Below the pieces are notes generated by a model. It ran no database searches. It was not told the DNA's origin and worked only from the letters and a program-made list of their open reading frames with translations. The translations under genes were made by a program, and so were the position numbers. A stretch of 64,000 nucleotides of DNA from Gordonia pseudamarae (GTDB taxonomy: Bacteria > Actinomycetota > Actinomycetes > Mycobacteriales > Mycobacteriaceae), in NCBI RefSeq assembly GCF_025273675.1, contig NZ_CP045809.1, positions 1,736,001 to 1,800,000 on the forward strand. The letters are read 5' to 3'. Positions 54,551-64,000 of the stretch are shown here, piece by piece (within the stretch, counting starts at the first letter, position 1; the number at the start of each line of letters is the position of its first letter).

Positions 54551-55020
54551 GGCTGTGTCAAGTTCTGTAGGCGGCGGAACCCCCTGATCTTTATGCGGCC
54601 TGATCGGCTGTGGGATCGGTGCGGGCGAGGACGTTGTTCATCGCCTGGGCGGGGGTTTGGTAGTTGATCGTTGAGTGGCGGCGGCGGTTGTAGAACACGT
54701 CGATGTAGTCGGCGACCGCGAGCCGGGCGCGGGCACGGGTACCGAACCGATGGTGGTGGTACATCTCGTTCTTGAGCATGGAGAAGAACGATTCAGCGAC
54801 GGCATTGTCCCAACATTGACCGGTCCGTCCAACAGGCAAACGTACATCTAAATACTGTGCACCAGTGGCGAATTCGCCGCTGGTGTATTGGGCTCCCCGG
54901 TCCGGATGGAAGATCGCGCCGCCGGCGACGAAACCACTGCGGGCAGCGTTTGCGCACCGCCTGCGTGATCAACTCGGTCCGCATGTGCGACGCGGTGGCA
55001 CACCCGACGCGATGTTGGGA
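54551..55020 (-). mobile_element. IS3-family insertion sequence remnant (transposase 3' part)
   Basis: Only the C-terminal half of an IS3 orfB (rve integrase core) survives. In one frame it reads GGAIFHPDRGAQYTSGEFATG (second catalytic Asp), GRTGQCWDNAVAESFFSMLK (catalytic Glu) and DYIDVFYNRRRHSTINYQTP. Upstream, SHMRTELITQAVRKRCPQ is in another frame, showing a frameshift near 54930. The first Asp and orfA are gone. The stretch cttgacacagccc at about 54551-54563 (complement) may be the surviving end. The longest intact piece is 82 residues (54591-54839). Confidence 0.85.
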
Positions 55021-55059
55021 TTTCTTGCCATCGGGTACCTGTTGGTCTAATGTTGGGAT

Positions 55060-55311
55060 ATGTCAACATCGGGTGATCGTGAGGTGTCGGTGCGTTCCGC
55101 GGCCGGACTGGGGCGCGCGATTCGCGCTGCGCGGCTCGAACACGGCATGACGCAGGCCGAACTCGCCGAACGGGCGCTCACCAACCGTTTCTCGATCACC
55201 CAGATCGAGAAAGGGGAAACAACCAAGGCGGTTGAGAAACTGTTCGACGCCCTCGCCGCACTCGACCTCGAACTGGCGGTGCGGCCGCGGCGGGGCTGGC
55301 GGACGTCGTGA
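55060..55311 (+). CDS. hipB: HipB-like HTH antitoxin
   Basis: 83-residue Xre-type DNA-binding protein. HTH at about 18-72 with GLGRAIRAARLEHGMTQAEL, FSITQIEKGETTKAVEKLFD and ALDLELAVRPR at the end, the usual HipB layout. ATG 55060, with the stop overlapping the hipA start (ATG/GTG region, 4 bp) as in working hipBA operons. Expected to bind HipA and repress the operon. The DNA-binding part looks intact, although its toxin partner is damaged. Confidence 0.83.
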   Translation: MSTSGDREVSVRSAAGLGRAIRAARLEHGMTQAELAERALTNRFSITQIEKGETTKAVEKLFDALAALDLELAVRPRRGWRTS

Positions 55312-56137
55312 AGGCACTGGATATCTGGCTGAACGGTCGGCATACGGCGAGTATCGCGCCCAGGGCCCGGGGCAACAAGATCTCGATCGAGTACACGAAC
55401 GAGGGGTGTGGCGGCTATCGGGAGGGGGCGCCGATCCTGTCCTGCTCGCTGCCCGCGGTAGTGGCGTCGCAACCACCGGCCGTCTCGCGGGCGTATCTGG
55501 AAGGTCTTCTCCCGGAAGGAAATGCGTTGGCCGCTGCGGCCGCACGGTTACGTGGCGTCCGACTCGACCTGGCCGGCGCGCCGGCGACACCGGCGGACGT
55601 GATGGCACTGCTGACGGAGTATGGCAGAGAGTGCACGGGCGCGGTCGTGGTCTTGCCCACCGATGAAGGGCCACCGGGTTCGGGGCATCCATCGGTTCCA
55701 TTGCGCGATCGCGACATCGCCGAACTCCTCGGTGGGCTCGGGGACAGTCCGCTCGGCACCGATCCCATACACGGAATCCGGATGTCGTTGGGCGGGGCGC
55801 AGGACAAATTGCTGCTGACCAACGTCGATGACCGATGGTGCCGACCGGTGGACGGCTATCCGTCGACACACATCCTCAAACCGACCACTGTCTGGCCGCA
55901 CAGTTCGGAGAACGAGGCGCTGGTACTGGCGCTGTCGAGAGCCTGCGGCTTGTCGGGGAACGCGACGTGGGTTCAGCGGCGGACTGGCCCGTGGAGTCGG
56001 TCGTCGACACGATCCGGGCACGTGTGCGGCGACTGGATTCGGGCGACAGGTTGGGCGGTGCGGACCCGTCGCACCGCCGCCGCTCCGCCGGAACGCTTGA
56101 TCAGGTCTCGGCGAACAAGCGTGGCCGAACGCGCTGA
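55308..56137 (+). pseudogene. hipA: hipA toxin remnant with internal deletion
   Basis: HipA is a Ser/Thr kinase that targets GltX in E. coli. Residues 1-220 are recognisable: LDIWLNGRHTA, YLEGLLPEGNA, RMSLGGAQDKLLL (the S-GxxxK motif) and STHILKPTTVWPHSSENEAL. After ALSRACGLSGN the frame loses similarity. From about 55970 a different frame reads AADWPVESVVDTIRARVRRL...VSANKRGRTR to a stop at 56137, which looks like the normal C-terminus. Roughly 150-200 codons with the catalytic Asp residues and activation loop are missing. The original frame runs on to 56219, overlapping the next gene. Toxin inferred to be inactive. Confidence 0.72.
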
Positions 56138-56143
56138 GCAGGC

Positions 56144-56911
56144 TCAGTTCATCGGCAGGGGCTGGGCGTTGCGTTCGGTGAGGATCTTCGTGAACAGGGT
56201 GATCTCGTCGGTCTGCTGACCGTCCATGTGGCCGGCGAGCTCGCGCACGTACTCCTGCGAGACGTTGGCGGGATCGGCGGCGAAGGTCATCATGTGCAGG
56301 CCGCCCTCGTGGTGGCGCAGCATCAGCTGGATGAAGAAGGTGTCTGCCTCGGCGCCGTGCAGCGAGCGCAACCTCGCCATCTCCGCATCGGTTGCCATCC
56401 CCGGCATGACGGGTTCGTCCGCCGGAACGGGTGAGTTCGTCGCAGCAGGAGAGGTCCCAGCAGGAGCGGTGGCAGCGGGGGCGTCCGTGCCATGGCCGGA
56501 GTGTCCGGACATGTCGTGCCCGGTCGGGTCCGATGTGTCGTGACCCATCCAGGTCATCGGAGCATCGGGACTCTCCACCGGCTGACCCCACAGGTCGAGC
56601 CACGCCGTCATCTGGCCGATCTCACGGGTCTGGTCGGTCAGGATCGTCAGCGCGATCTTCCTGATCGCGGGATCGGTGCCCTGCGTGAGGACGATCTCGG
56701 CCATCTCCACGCCCTGCGCGTGATGCACGATCATGTCCTGGGCGAAGCCCACGGGCGCGGCCCCGGCGTCCGGTCCGTCCTCGGAGTCGCCGGCGAAACT
56801 GGCGGTGACCAGCCAGCCCAGGCCGACGCCCAGGAGCAGTGCGACCACGCCGATCGCTGTGGGTAGCAGCCAGGGCCGCGCGGCGGGGGTAAGTGTCGGG
56901 GCGTCGGACAC
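56144..56911 (-). CDS. DUF305 family protein, membrane-anchored
   Basis: Ferritin-like four-helix protein, often linked to copper handling. From GTG 56911, with CGGAGG 11 bases upstream, it has 255 residues. One N-terminal membrane segment lies at about 13-37 (PTAIGVVALLLGVGLGWLVTA), then FAQDMIVHHAQGVEMAEIVL. A His/Met/Thr-rich insert (MGHDTSDPTGHDMSGHSGHG) follows, then FIQLMLRHHEGGLHMMTFAA. The two HH-x2-G-x2-M motifs and the His/Met insert suggest metal binding. The frame extends to 57199 but overlaps argS there. Convergent with the hipA remnant. Confidence 0.85.
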   Translation of the reverse strand: MSDAPTLTPAARPWLLPTAIGVVALLLGVGLGWLVTASFAGDSEDGPDAGAAPVGFAQDMIVHHAQGVEMAEIVLTQGTDPAIRKIALTILTDQTREIGQMTAWLDLWGQPVESPDAPMTWMGHDTSDPTGHDMSGHSGHGTDAPAATAPAGTSPAATNSPVPADEPVMPGMATDAEMARLRSLHGAEADTFFIQLMLRHHEGGLHMMTFAADPANVSQEYVRELAGHMDGQQTDEITLFTKILTERNAQPLPMN

Positions 56912-57073
56912 GATGCGGTGAACCTCCGAGTGGACAGTGGTGACGGGCCACCGGTCGGTGGTCGCTACGAATGTCCCATTAGTCGTGTTCGGCACATCGC
57001 CCGGGGGGTGATCGCCGGCTTCGGGTGGAGTCGATTGTCCGCGCGGGGACCACGGACCATAGGATGAATACCC

Positions 57074-58726
57074 GTGACTCCTGCCGCCCTCGCTGCGCTT
57101 CTCCGCGAGATAACGCTGACCGTCGTATCCGGGCGGGACCTGGATGCTTCGCTGGTGCCCGATACCGTCGTCGTCGAACGGCCCCGCAACACCGACCACG
57201 GTGACTACGCCACCAATATCGCCCTACAACTGGGCAAACGTCTCGGTGTGGTGCCCCGCGAGTTCGCCGGCTGGCTTGCCGACGCGTTCGCCGCCGCCGA
57301 CGGCATCGACAAGGCCGAGGTGGCCGGCCCCGGGTTTGTGAACGTGTGGCTGGCCGCGGCCGCGCAGAACACCGTCGTCGAATCGGTGTTGGCCAAGGCC
57401 ACCGGGTACGGCCATGGCGGGGAACTGTCGGGCACGTCGATCAACCTGGAGTTCGTCTCGGCCAACCCGACCGGACCCATCCACCTCGGCGGCACCCGCT
57501 GGGCGGCTGTCGGCGACGCGCTGGGCCGGGTGTTCGCCGCCCGTGGCGCCGCGGTGACCCGCGAGTACTACTTCAACGACCACGGTGGACAGATCGACCG
57601 ATTCGCCACGTCACTGGAGGCGTCCGCGCTCGGGCAGCCGACCCCCGAGGACGGGTACGCCGGCGACTACATCGCCGAGATCGCCGCCGACGTGGTCGCG
57701 AAGGTGCCCGGCGTCCTCGAACAGGAACCCGCCGACCGCCGCGAGACGTTCCGCGCCGAGGGCGTGGAGTTGATGTTCGGGCAGATCAAACACAGCCTGC
57801 ACGAGTTCGGCACCGACTTCGACGTGTACACCCACGAGAACTCGATGTTCGAGTCCGGGCTCGTCGACACCTGCATCACCGAGCTCAAGGCCAACGGCAC
57901 CCTGTACGAGAAGGACGGCGCCTGGTGGTTGCGCACCACCGACTTCGGCGACGACAAGGACAGGGTGGTGATCAAGAGCGACGGCGAGGCCGCCTACATC
58001 GCCGGTGACATCGCCTACTTCCGCGACAAACGCAACCGGGGCTTCGATCTGTGTGTGTACATGCTCGGTGCCGACCACCACGGCTACATCAAACGGCTGA
58101 AGGCGGCCGCGGCCGCGCTCGGTGACGATCCGGCCGCCGTCGAGGTGCTGATAGGGCAGATGGTAAACCTGGTCAAGGCCGGCCGGCCGGTGCGGATGAG
58201 CAAACGCGCCGGCAATGTGATCACCATGGACGACCTGGTCGGTGCGGTCGGTGTGGACGGCGCGCGGTACTCGCTGATCCGTTCGTCGGTGGACGTGAAC
58301 ATCGACATCGACCTGGATCTGCTGGTCAAACAGTCCAACGACAACCCGGTCTATTACGTCCAGTACGCGCACGCCCGACTGTCGGCGCTGGCCCGCAGCG
58401 CGGCCGAGCTCGGGCTCGAACGCGACACGGGGCATCTCGGACTGCTCGACGACCCCGCCGAGGGCGATCTGATCCGCACCATCGGAGACTTCGACGAGGT
58501 GGTCGCGACGGCGGCCGAGCTGCGCGAACCGCACCGTGTGTGCCGGTACCTGGAAGCGCTGGCCGGGGCCTACCACCGCTTCTACGCCCGCTGCCGCGTC
58601 CTGCCGCAGGGCGACGAGGAGGCCGCCGACATCCATCGCGCGCGGCTGACGCTGTGCGAGGCGACCCGGCAGGTGCTGGCCAACGGCCTGGACCTGGTCG
58701 GCGTGAGCGCACCGGAGCGGATGTGA
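57074..58726 (+). CDS. argS: arginyl-tRNA synthetase
   Basis: Charges tRNA-Arg with arginine. The 550-residue class I enzyme has an N-terminal Add-1 domain, the HIGH-equivalent [18 protein letters not shown] (HLGG, about 137), a Rossmann core with [12 protein letters not shown] and [12 protein letters not shown], and the KMSKS-like [16 protein letters not shown] (about 375). The anticodon-binding domain ends [22 protein letters not shown] 57074. The stop overlaps lysA (GTGA). It leads the argS-lysA-hom-thrC-thrB operon, the same order as Rv1292-Rv1296. A tRNA-Arg gene lies about 4 kb upstream. Confidence 0.95.
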   Translation: MTPAALAALLREITLTVVSGRDLDASLVPDTVVVERPRNTDHGDYATNIALQLGKRLGVVPREFAGWLADAFAAADGIDKAEVAGPGFVNVWLAAAAQNTVVESVLAKATGYGHGGELSGTSINLEFVSANPTGPIHLGGTRWAAVGDALGRVFAARGAAVTREYYFNDHGGQIDRFATSLEASALGQPTPEDGYAGDYIAEIAADVVAKVPGVLEQEPADRRETFRAEGVELMFGQIKHSLHEFGTDFDVYTHENSMFESGLVDTCITELKANGTLYEKDGAWWLRTTDFGDDKDRVVIKSDGEAAYIAGDIAYFRDKRNRGFDLCVYMLGADHHGYIKRLKAAAAALGDDPAAVEVLIGQMVNLVKAGRPVRMSKRAGNVITMDDLVGAVGVDGARYSLIRSSVDVNIDIDLDLLVKQSNDNPVYYVQYAHARLSALARSAAELGLERDTGHLGLLDDPAEGDLIRTIGDFDEVVATAAELREPHRVCRYLEALAGAYHRFYARCRVLPQGDEEAADIHRARLTLCEATRQVLANGLDLVGVSAPERM

Positions 58727-60144
58727 GCGCGCATCCGGCCGGCCCGCGGCATGCGGACATCCCGGCGGCACCGCACCTGGCCCAGCGACCGCACGACCCC
58801 GCGGAACTCGCCGAGATTCCGGCCAACGTGTGGCCGCGCAACGCGATCCGCGCCGACTCCGGCGAGCTGACACTCGCGGGTGTGCCGGTGGGTGAACTGG
58901 CGCGCGAGTACGGTACGCCGCTGTTCGTGGTGGACGAGAAGGACTTTCGTTCGCGCTGCGCGGACATGATCGGTGCGTTCGGTCAGTACGGTCGGGTTCA
59001 CTACGCGTCCAAGGCATTTCTGAGCACCGAGATCGCCCGCTGGGTGAATGAGGAGGGGCTGAGCCTGGACGTCTGCTCCGGCGGAGAATTGGCCATCGCC
59101 CTGCACGCGGGCTTCCCCGCCGAACGAATCGCCTTGCACGGCAACAATAAAAGCACCGCCGAACTCGGCGCCGCGCTCGATGCCGGCGTCGGGCACATCG
59201 TGCTCGACTCGTTGGCCGAGATCGACCGGCTCGACACGCTCGCCGGTGACCGCGGCATCGTCGCCGACGTGCTGGTGCGGGTCACCGTGGGCGTGGAGGC
59301 GCATACCCACGAGTTCATCGCGACCGCGCACGAGGACCAGAAGTTCGGGTTCGCCCTGTCCGGCGGTGTCGCGATGGATGCGGTGCGCCGCGTGTTCGCC
59401 ACCGACAACCTGCGCCTGGTCGGTCTGCACAGCCATATCGGTTCGCAGATCTTCGACATGGACGGCTTCGAACTGGCCGCACATCGGGTGCTCGGGCTGC
59501 TCAAGGAGATCGTCTCCGAGTTCGGAGTCGACAAGACAGCGCAGCTGGAGATCATCGATCTCGGTGGGGGACTGGGGATCTCGTATCTCCAGGATGACGA
59601 CCCGCTGCCGGTGAAGGATGTCGCGGACACGCTGGCGGCGATCGTCCGGCGCGAATCGGCCGCCGTCGGTCTGCCGATGCCCACCCTCGCCGTCGAACCG
59701 GGGCGTGCGATCGCCGGTCCCGGCACGGTCACCGTGTACGAGGTGGGCACCATCAAGGATGTCGAACTCGAACGCCGCGCCGTCCGTCGCTACGTCTCCG
59801 TCGACGGCGGGATGAGCGACAATATCCGCACCGTTCTGTATCAGGCCGAGTACGACGTACGATTGGTCTCGCGTGTGTCGACGGCACCCGCGGTGGTCAG
59901 CCGGGTGGTGGGCAAACACTGCGAGAGCGGTGACATCATCATCAAGGACTGCTGGTTGCCCGGCGATCTGCGGCCCGGCGATCTGCTGGCCGTGGCGGCG
60001 ACGGGTGCGTACTGCTATTCGATGTCGAGCCGGTACAACATGGTGATGCGCCCGCCGGTGGTGGCCGTCGCCGACGGCGCGTCGAGACTGCTGATCCGTC
60101 GGGAGACGATCGAAGACTTCTTGCGACTGGAGGTGTCCAAGTGA
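58723..60144 (+). CDS. lysA: diaminopimelate decarboxylase
   Basis: Last step of lysine synthesis, meso-DAP to L-lysine (PLP). Start set at GTG 58723, overlapping the argS stop by 4 bp; earlier in-frame codons lie inside argS. The 473 residues contain the PLP lysine in [10 protein letters not shown] (about 91), [32 protein letters not shown]-type [11 protein letters not shown], and the CESGD motif supplied across the dimer. Feeds the same aspartate family as hom-thrC-thrB. Notably a lysine-degrading unit sits 28 kb upstream. Confidence 0.95.
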   Translation: MSAHPAGPRHADIPAAPHLAQRPHDPAELAEIPANVWPRNAIRADSGELTLAGVPVGELAREYGTPLFVVDEKDFRSRCADMIGAFGQYGRVHYASKAFLSTEIARWVNEEGLSLDVCSGGELAIALHAGFPAERIALHGNNKSTAELGAALDAGVGHIVLDSLAEIDRLDTLAGDRGIVADVLVRVTVGVEAHTHEFIATAHEDQKFGFALSGGVAMDAVRRVFATDNLRLVGLHSHIGSQIFDMDGFELAAHRVLGLLKEIVSEFGVDKTAQLEIIDLGGGLGISYLQDDDPLPVKDVADTLAAIVRRESAAVGLPMPTLAVEPGRAIAGPGTVTVYEVGTIKDVELERRAVRRYVSVDGGMSDNIRTVLYQAEYDVRLVSRVSTAPAVVSRVVGKHCESGDIIIKDCWLPGDLRPGDLLAVAATGAYCYSMSSRYNMVMRPPVVAVADGASRLLIRRETIEDFLRLEVSK

Positions 60145-61454
60145 CCGAAGCCGTTCAGGACAGGCCGGCCATCGGCGTCGCCGTGCTCGGTATGGGCAAT
60201 GTCGGCGCCGAGGTGGTGCGCATACTCGAGGAGAACGCCGACGACCTGCGTGCCCGGGTCGGTGCTCCGCTGGAGATCCGCGGTGTGGCGGTGCGCGACC
60301 TGAGCAAGCCCCGCAAGATCGACTCGGCTCTGCTCACCACCGATGCCGCGGCCCTGGTCGCCCGCGATGACGTCGACATCGTCGTCGAGCTCGTGGGCGG
60401 CATCGATCCGGCCCGCGAACTGATCCGTACGGCGTTGACCGGCGGAAAGTCGGTCGTCTCGGCCAACAAGGCGCTGCTGGCCGACTACACCGGCGAACTG
60501 GCCGGTGCGGCGGCCGAGTCGAAGGTGGACCTGTACTTCGAGGCGGCGGTGGCCGGTGCGATCCCGGTGATCCGGCCGCTGATGCAGTCGCTGGCCGGTG
60601 ACAAGGTGCAGCGGGTGGCCGGGATCGTCAACGGCACCACCAACTTCATTCTCTCGGCGATGGATTCCACGGGCGCCGGCTACGACGAGACCCTCGCCGA
60701 GGCCGGGCGCCTGGGGTACGCCGAGGCCGACCCCACCGCCGATGTCGAGGGCTACGATGCCGCGTCAAAGGCGGCGATCCTGGCCTCGATCGCCTTCCAC
60801 ACGCGCGTCACCGCGGCCGATGTGCACCGCGAGGGCATCACCGCGGTCAGCGCCGCCGATCTGGCGGCGGCCAAGAAGTTCGACTGCACCGTGAAGCTGC
60901 TCGCCATCTGCGAACGGGTCATCGGCGACGACGGCGAACAGGTGTCGGCTCGGGTGTACCCGGCGCTGGTCCCGCTCTCGCATCCGCTGGCAACCGTGAA
61001 CGGCGCGTTCAACGCCGTCGTCGTGGAGGCCGAGAACGCCGGTCGCCTGATGTTCTACGGCCAGGGCGCCGGTGGTTCGCCCACCGCGTCGGCGGTGATG
61101 GGTGATCTGGTGATGGCCGCCCGCAACAAGGTGCACGGTGGCCGTGGTCCGCTGGAGTCGACGTACGCGGCCCTTCCGGTGGCCTCCATCGACGATGTGC
61201 CGACGCGTTACTACGTGTCGATGCGGGTCGCCGACCGTCCGGGGGTTCTGGCGCAGGTCGCCGGAGAGTTCTCCAAGCGGTCGGTGAGCATTGCCGCGGT
61301 GCGCCAGGAAGGCGCGGGCGACGATGCCCGGCTGATCGTGGTCACCCACCGCGCACCCGACCGTGCGCAGTCGGAAACCGTTGCGGCACTGGAAGACATG
61401 GATGCGGTGATCAAGGTATCCAGCGTCCTCCGAATGGAAGGAACCGATGATTGA
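60141..61454 (+). CDS. hom: homoserine dehydrogenase
   Basis: Reduces aspartate semialdehyde to homoserine. The 437 residues show the NAD(P) motif [49 protein letters not shown] and the catalytic [23 protein letters not shown]-terminal ACT domain (from about 350, [20 protein letters not shown]) predicts threonine feedback. GTG 60141 overlaps lysA by 4 bp. Also called thrA in mycobacteria. Confidence 0.95.
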   Translation: MTEAVQDRPAIGVAVLGMGNVGAEVVRILEENADDLRARVGAPLEIRGVAVRDLSKPRKIDSALLTTDAAALVARDDVDIVVELVGGIDPARELIRTALTGGKSVVSANKALLADYTGELAGAAAESKVDLYFEAAVAGAIPVIRPLMQSLAGDKVQRVAGIVNGTTNFILSAMDSTGAGYDETLAEAGRLGYAEADPTADVEGYDAASKAAILASIAFHTRVTAADVHREGITAVSAADLAAAKKFDCTVKLLAICERVIGDDGEQVSARVYPALVPLSHPLATVNGAFNAVVVEAENAGRLMFYGQGAGGSPTASAVMGDLVMAARNKVHGGRGPLESTYAALPVASIDDVPTRYYVSMRVADRPGVLAQVAGEFSKRSVSIAAVRQEGAGDDARLIVVTHRAPDRAQSETVAALEDMDAVIKVSSVLRMEGTDD

Positions 61455-62547
61455 CGTGAGCCCGACCGACGTGACCCCCAACCCCGTTCACCGCGCCTGG
61501 CCGGGCCTCATCGAGGCCTACCGCACCAGGATGCCCGTGGCCGCCGACTGGAAGGTGGTGACGCTGCTGGAGGGCGGCACGCCACTGGTGGCGGCTCCGT
61601 ACCTGTCGGAGCTGACCGGCTGCGAGGTGTACCTCAAGGTGGAGGGTCTGAATCCGACCGGATCGTTCAAGGACCGCGGTATGACCATGGCGGTCACCAC
61701 CGCCGTCAACAACGGCAAGCGGGCGGTGCTGTGTGCGTCCACCGGCAACACATCGGCGTCGGCGGCCGCGTACGCCACCCGGGCCGGTATCACCTGTGCG
61801 GTGCTGATCCCCGAGGGCAAGATCGCGATGGGCAAGCTGGCTCAGGCGGTGATGCACGGCGCCAAGATCATTCAGGTGCAGGGCAACTTCGACGACTGCC
61901 TCGAACTGGCCCGCAAGGTCACCGCGGACTTTCCCGAGATCGAACTGGTCAACTCGGTCAACCCGGCCCGTATCGAAGGGCAGAAGACGGCGGCGTTCGA
62001 GATCGTCGACGTCCTCGGCCGTGCTCCCGACGTGCACGCGCTGCCGGTGGGCAACGCCGGCAACATCACCGCCTACTGGACGGGCTACCGCGAGTACCAC
62101 GCAGACGGCATCAGCGATTCGCTGCCCCGGATGCTGGGTGTGCAGGCCGCGGGTGCCGCGCCGCTGGTCAACGGTGCCCCGGTGAAGAACCCCGAAACCA
62201 TCGCCACCGCTATCCGGATCGGCTCGCCCGCGAGCTGGAACCAGGCGGTCGCGGCCAAGGATGAGTCGAACGGCCAGTTCCGCGCGGCGACCGACGAGAA
62301 GCTGCTGGAGGCATACCGGTTGGTCGCGGGCCAAGAAGGTGTCTTCGTCGAGCCGGCGTCGGCGGCCAGTGTGGCGGGTCTGCTCGCCGCGCACGCCGAC
62401 GGCTGGATCGCATCGGGCAGCACCGTCGTGTGCACGGTCACCGGCAACGGTCTGAAGGACCCGGACACCGCGCTGTCGGGCATGCCGGAGGTCAACGCGA
62501 TCCCGGTCGATCCGGTCGCGGTTGCGGACGCCCTCGGTGTCGGCTGA
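61447..62547 (+). CDS. thrC: threonine synthase
   Basis: Converts O-phosphohomoserine to threonine (PLP). The 366 residues of fold type II contain [16 protein letters not shown], the PLP lysine in [16 protein letters not shown] (about 74), [27 protein letters not shown] (phosphate loop) and [18 protein letters not shown] 61447, overlapping hom by 8 bp. The stop lies within the likely thrB start region. Confidence 0.95.
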   Translation: MIDVSPTDVTPNPVHRAWPGLIEAYRTRMPVAADWKVVTLLEGGTPLVAAPYLSELTGCEVYLKVEGLNPTGSFKDRGMTMAVTTAVNNGKRAVLCASTGNTSASAAAYATRAGITCAVLIPEGKIAMGKLAQAVMHGAKIIQVQGNFDDCLELARKVTADFPEIELVNSVNPARIEGQKTAAFEIVDVLGRAPDVHALPVGNAGNITAYWTGYREYHADGISDSLPRMLGVQAAGAAPLVNGAPVKNPETIATAIRIGSPASWNQAVAAKDESNGQFRAATDEKLLEAYRLVAGQEGVFVEPASAASVAGLLAAHADGWIASGSTVVCTVTGNGLKDPDTALSGMPEVNAIPVDPVAVADALGVG

Positions 62548-63553
62548 TCTGGAGATGGCCGGCGACGTGATGCCGGAGGCGCCCTCGGTCGTCGGGGGCG
62601 CCGACAATGTTCTGCTCGAAGGTATTTCGGTGCGGGTACGGGTTCCGGCCTCGAGTGCGAATTTGGGTCCGGGTTTCGACTGCCTCGGCATCGCGCTCGG
62701 TGTCTACGACACGCTCACCGTGTCCACGGTGGCGTCGGGAATCCACATCGAGGCCACGGGTGAAGGTGCCGACAGCATTCCGCGCGACGAACGGCATCTG
62801 GTCGTGCGCGCGGTGCGGCGCGGACTCGAATACGGCGGGGCGAGCGCGGCCGGCCTGGCCCTGCGGTGCGTCAACGCGATCCCGCATTCGCGCGGTCTGG
62901 GTTCCTCGGCGGCCGCCGCCGTGTCCGGTTTTGCCGCGGCATCGGGGCTGCTCGCGGCCGCGGGTGTTCGTGAACCCTTCTCCGACGCCGAGCTCGTGCA
63001 GCTGGCCGGCGAGTTCGAGGGACACCCCGACAATGCTGCGGCCAGCGTCCTCGGCGGCGCGGTGGTGACCTGGGCCGACAGTCCGCTCGACGCGAACCCC
63101 GACGGCGTGGTGGCCGTGAGGGAGGCCTACCTGGCACGCGGGCTCGTGGTGCATCCCGGAATCCGGGCCACGGTGTTCGTGCCGGAAACAGAATCCTCGA
63201 CCTCGCATACGCGCGGCCTGCTGCCCGACACGGTGCCGCGTGCCGACGCCGTGTTCAATCTTTCGCGCTCGGCACTGGCCGTGGTGGCGTTGACCACCGC
63301 GCCGGAATGCCTGATCGATGCGACCGTCGACCGGTTGCACCAGCCGTACCGGGCGCCGTCGATGCCACAGAGCGCCGAGCTGGTGGTGGCGCTGCGCGAG
63401 CGTGGATATGCCGCGATGGTGTCGGGAGCGGGCCCGTCGGTACTGGTCCTGAGTACGGATGCGGTCACCGACGAGGTCGACGCGCTGGCGCACGGAATCG
63501 GGTTCGCGACCTGGCCGGTCGAGATCGCCGAGGGCGTCGAGATCTCCTGGTGA
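62537..63553 (+). CDS. thrB: homoserine kinase
   Basis: Phosphorylates homoserine. GHMP kinase with [21 protein letters not shown], the phosphate loop [17 protein letters not shown] and C-terminal [13 protein letters not shown]. From GTG 62537 the product has 338 residues. TTG 62522 and ATG 62555 are alternatives, the ATG having GGAG too close to serve as its site. It overlaps the thrC end. Last gene of the operon; a weak dyad (CGGCCGA...TCGGCTG, about 63561-63579) follows the stop. Confidence 0.92.
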   Translation: MSADLEMAGDVMPEAPSVVGGADNVLLEGISVRVRVPASSANLGPGFDCLGIALGVYDTLTVSTVASGIHIEATGEGADSIPRDERHLVVRAVRRGLEYGGASAAGLALRCVNAIPHSRGLGSSAAAAVSGFAAASGLLAAAGVREPFSDAELVQLAGEFEGHPDNAAASVLGGAVVTWADSPLDANPDGVVAVREAYLARGLVVHPGIRATVFVPETESSTSHTRGLLPDTVPRADAVFNLSRSALAVVALTTAPECLIDATVDRLHQPYRAPSMPQSAELVVALRERGYAAMVSGAGPSVLVLSTDAVTDEVDALAHGIGFATWPVEIAEGVEISW

Positions 63554-63725
63554 GTGGCATCGGCCGAATGGTCGGCTGACCGTCAATTGTGTTTTCGGGC
63601 GTGTTACCCGTAGTATGCGAAAACGGCTAGCGTATTATGGGTCTCGGCCCCGCAGAGTTTTCTGCCACGTTTCTCCTCCACACTCCGGCACACCGATCCG
63701 TGGTGCCGGCCGGTACTTCGGCATC

Positions 63726-63752
63726 ATGGAGCTGTACTGGTCGGCGCGATGA
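63726..63752 (+). CDS. candidate leader peptide A (8 residues)
   Basis: ATG at 63726 encodes MELYWSAR and stops with TGA at 63750-63752, sharing bases with the next start. No strong ribosome site precedes it. Below the size limit of ordinary gene finders, so support is positional only. Confidence 0.3.
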   Translation: MELYWSAR

Positions 63753-63784
63753 CACTGCTGAGCACAGCGGTGCGGCCATGGTGA
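63749..63784 (+). CDS. candidate leader peptide B (11 residues)
   Basis: ATG at 63749 overlaps the stop of peptide A (ATGA) and encodes MTLLSTAVRPW. The stop TGA (63782-63784) overlaps the start of peptide C. A GGAG lies 18 bases upstream, too far to be a classic site, so any translation would be by coupling. Confidence 0.35.
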   Translation: MTLLSTAVRPW

Positions 63785-63828
63785 ATCGCAGCCCGGCCAC
63801 GAGCCAGGTCATCAGATGTGGAGCATGA
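63778..63828 (+). CDS. candidate leader peptide C (16 residues)
   Basis: ATG at 63778 (within ATGGTGA) encodes MVNRSPATSQVIRCGA. Its TGA at 63826-63828 overlaps another ATG at 63825. That frame (MKKRGFSWRTPRIHSP...) stays open through the rho start in a different phase, so ribosomes on it would pass over the rho initiation site. Confidence 0.3.
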   Translation: MVNRSPATSQVIRCGA

Positions 63829-63972
63829 AGAAGCGGGGATTCTCGTGGCGCACACCCCGAATACATTCCCCGACAACGTCCACCCGGGACGTACATCCTT
63901 CCGCTGAGCGCAGCGGGGGGCAGCCTAGACCCCGGTCTCATTGCTCGAGATCAGGGGAACGAAAGGACATCC

Positions 63973-64000
63973 GTGACCGATACGGACGTGATCACCGCAC
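63973..64000 (+). CDS. rho: transcription termination factor Rho, N-terminus only
   Basis: GTG at 63973 with GAAAGGA eight bases upstream opens a frame reading MTDTDVITA to the window edge. From memory mycobacterial Rho begins MTDTDLITA, and rho (Rv1297) directly follows thrB there. Only nine codons are visible, so the call rests on this start and synteny. Confidence 0.8.

Larger units (their letters stand above)
63554..63972 (+). promoter_or_regulatory. 419-bp rho leader with promoter
   Basis: TTGTGT (63587-63592), 18 bases, TAGTAT (63611-63616) is a good housekeeping-type promoter. TATTAT at 63633-63638 may be a second -10. The transcript leader would be about 350 nt. It contains small overlapping ORFs (described separately) and a hairpin CCGCT-GAGCGC-AGCGG at 63901-63916, roughly 60 bases before the rho start. 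Long leaders fit the known autoregulation of rho in bacteria. Confidence 0.6.

Noticed and set aside
52938..57073. Phage integrase or attR for an island at tRNA-Arg
   Set aside because: No integrase frame and no second copy of the tRNA 3' end were found by eye. The island idea is kept only as an inference.

Overview
The window looks like a chromosomal segment of a mycolic-acid-type actinobacterium (order Mycobacteriales). A Gordonia-like genus fits best, but this is inferred from gene content, not proven. Evidence: very high GC with many GTG and some TTG starts; a TPP-dependent Kgd-type 2-oxoglutarate decarboxylase; the SigE-RseA-HtrA-TatB block; an LpqY-SugABC-type trehalose importer; a mycofactocin-type SDR; arabinogalactan-linker genes (RmlD, WbbL) and an LCP protein. 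From memory, the gene order follows M. tuberculosis Rv3264c-Rv3267 (about 1-5330) and then parts of Rv1220c-Rv1297 (about 5450-64000), with local insertions.

Layout. 1-5.3 kb: LCP cell-wall ligase (minus; its reading frame is open at the window edge), then rmlD, wbbL and a mannose-1-phosphate guanylyltransferase. 5.4-9.8 kb: O-methyltransferase, sigE, rseA, htrA, tatB. 9.9-15.1 kb: Mrp ATPase, secreted transglycosylase, DUF1003 protein, PRC/MgtE_N/CBS protein, glycine-zipper stress protein. 15.3-19.8 kb: lpqY-sugA-sugB-sugC. 19.9-27.3 kb: ParB-fold protein with metallophosphoesterase, SUFU-domain protein, CorA, an unusually short OpuAC-type lipoprotein, SDR, Baeyer-Villiger monooxygenase divergent from a TetR regulator. 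27.6-31.6 kb: a lysine-catabolic unit (davT / davB-davA). 31.7-37.2 kb: secreted esterase, pabC-like lyase, N-acylamino-acid racemase, SIS protein, truncated GNAT and a divergent M20 deacylase. This set resembles the D- to L-amino-acid N-succinylation pathway. 37.3-52.8 kb: kgd, a fused full-length ABC exporter with its upstream partners, an MFS exporter, and an SbcCD-like nuclease/ATPase pair.

52.8-56.9 kb: tRNA-Arg(CCG), then a small accessory block (hypothetical protein, mycofactocin-type SDR, IS3 remnant, hipB with a broken hipA, DUF305 protein). 57.1-64.0 kb: argS-lysA-hom-thrC-thrB as an overlapping operon, then a 419-bp leader and the first codons of rho.

The observations most worth following are a chain of stop/start-overlapping mini-ORFs in the rho leader, the damaged acyltransferase in the N-acylamino-acid racemase cluster, the lysine monooxygenase pathway with a base-composition shift inside davB, a one-lobed OpuAC-like lipoprotein, a hipBA locus with an intact antitoxin and a decayed toxin, and several intergenic tandem repeats that mark synteny breaks or promoters.
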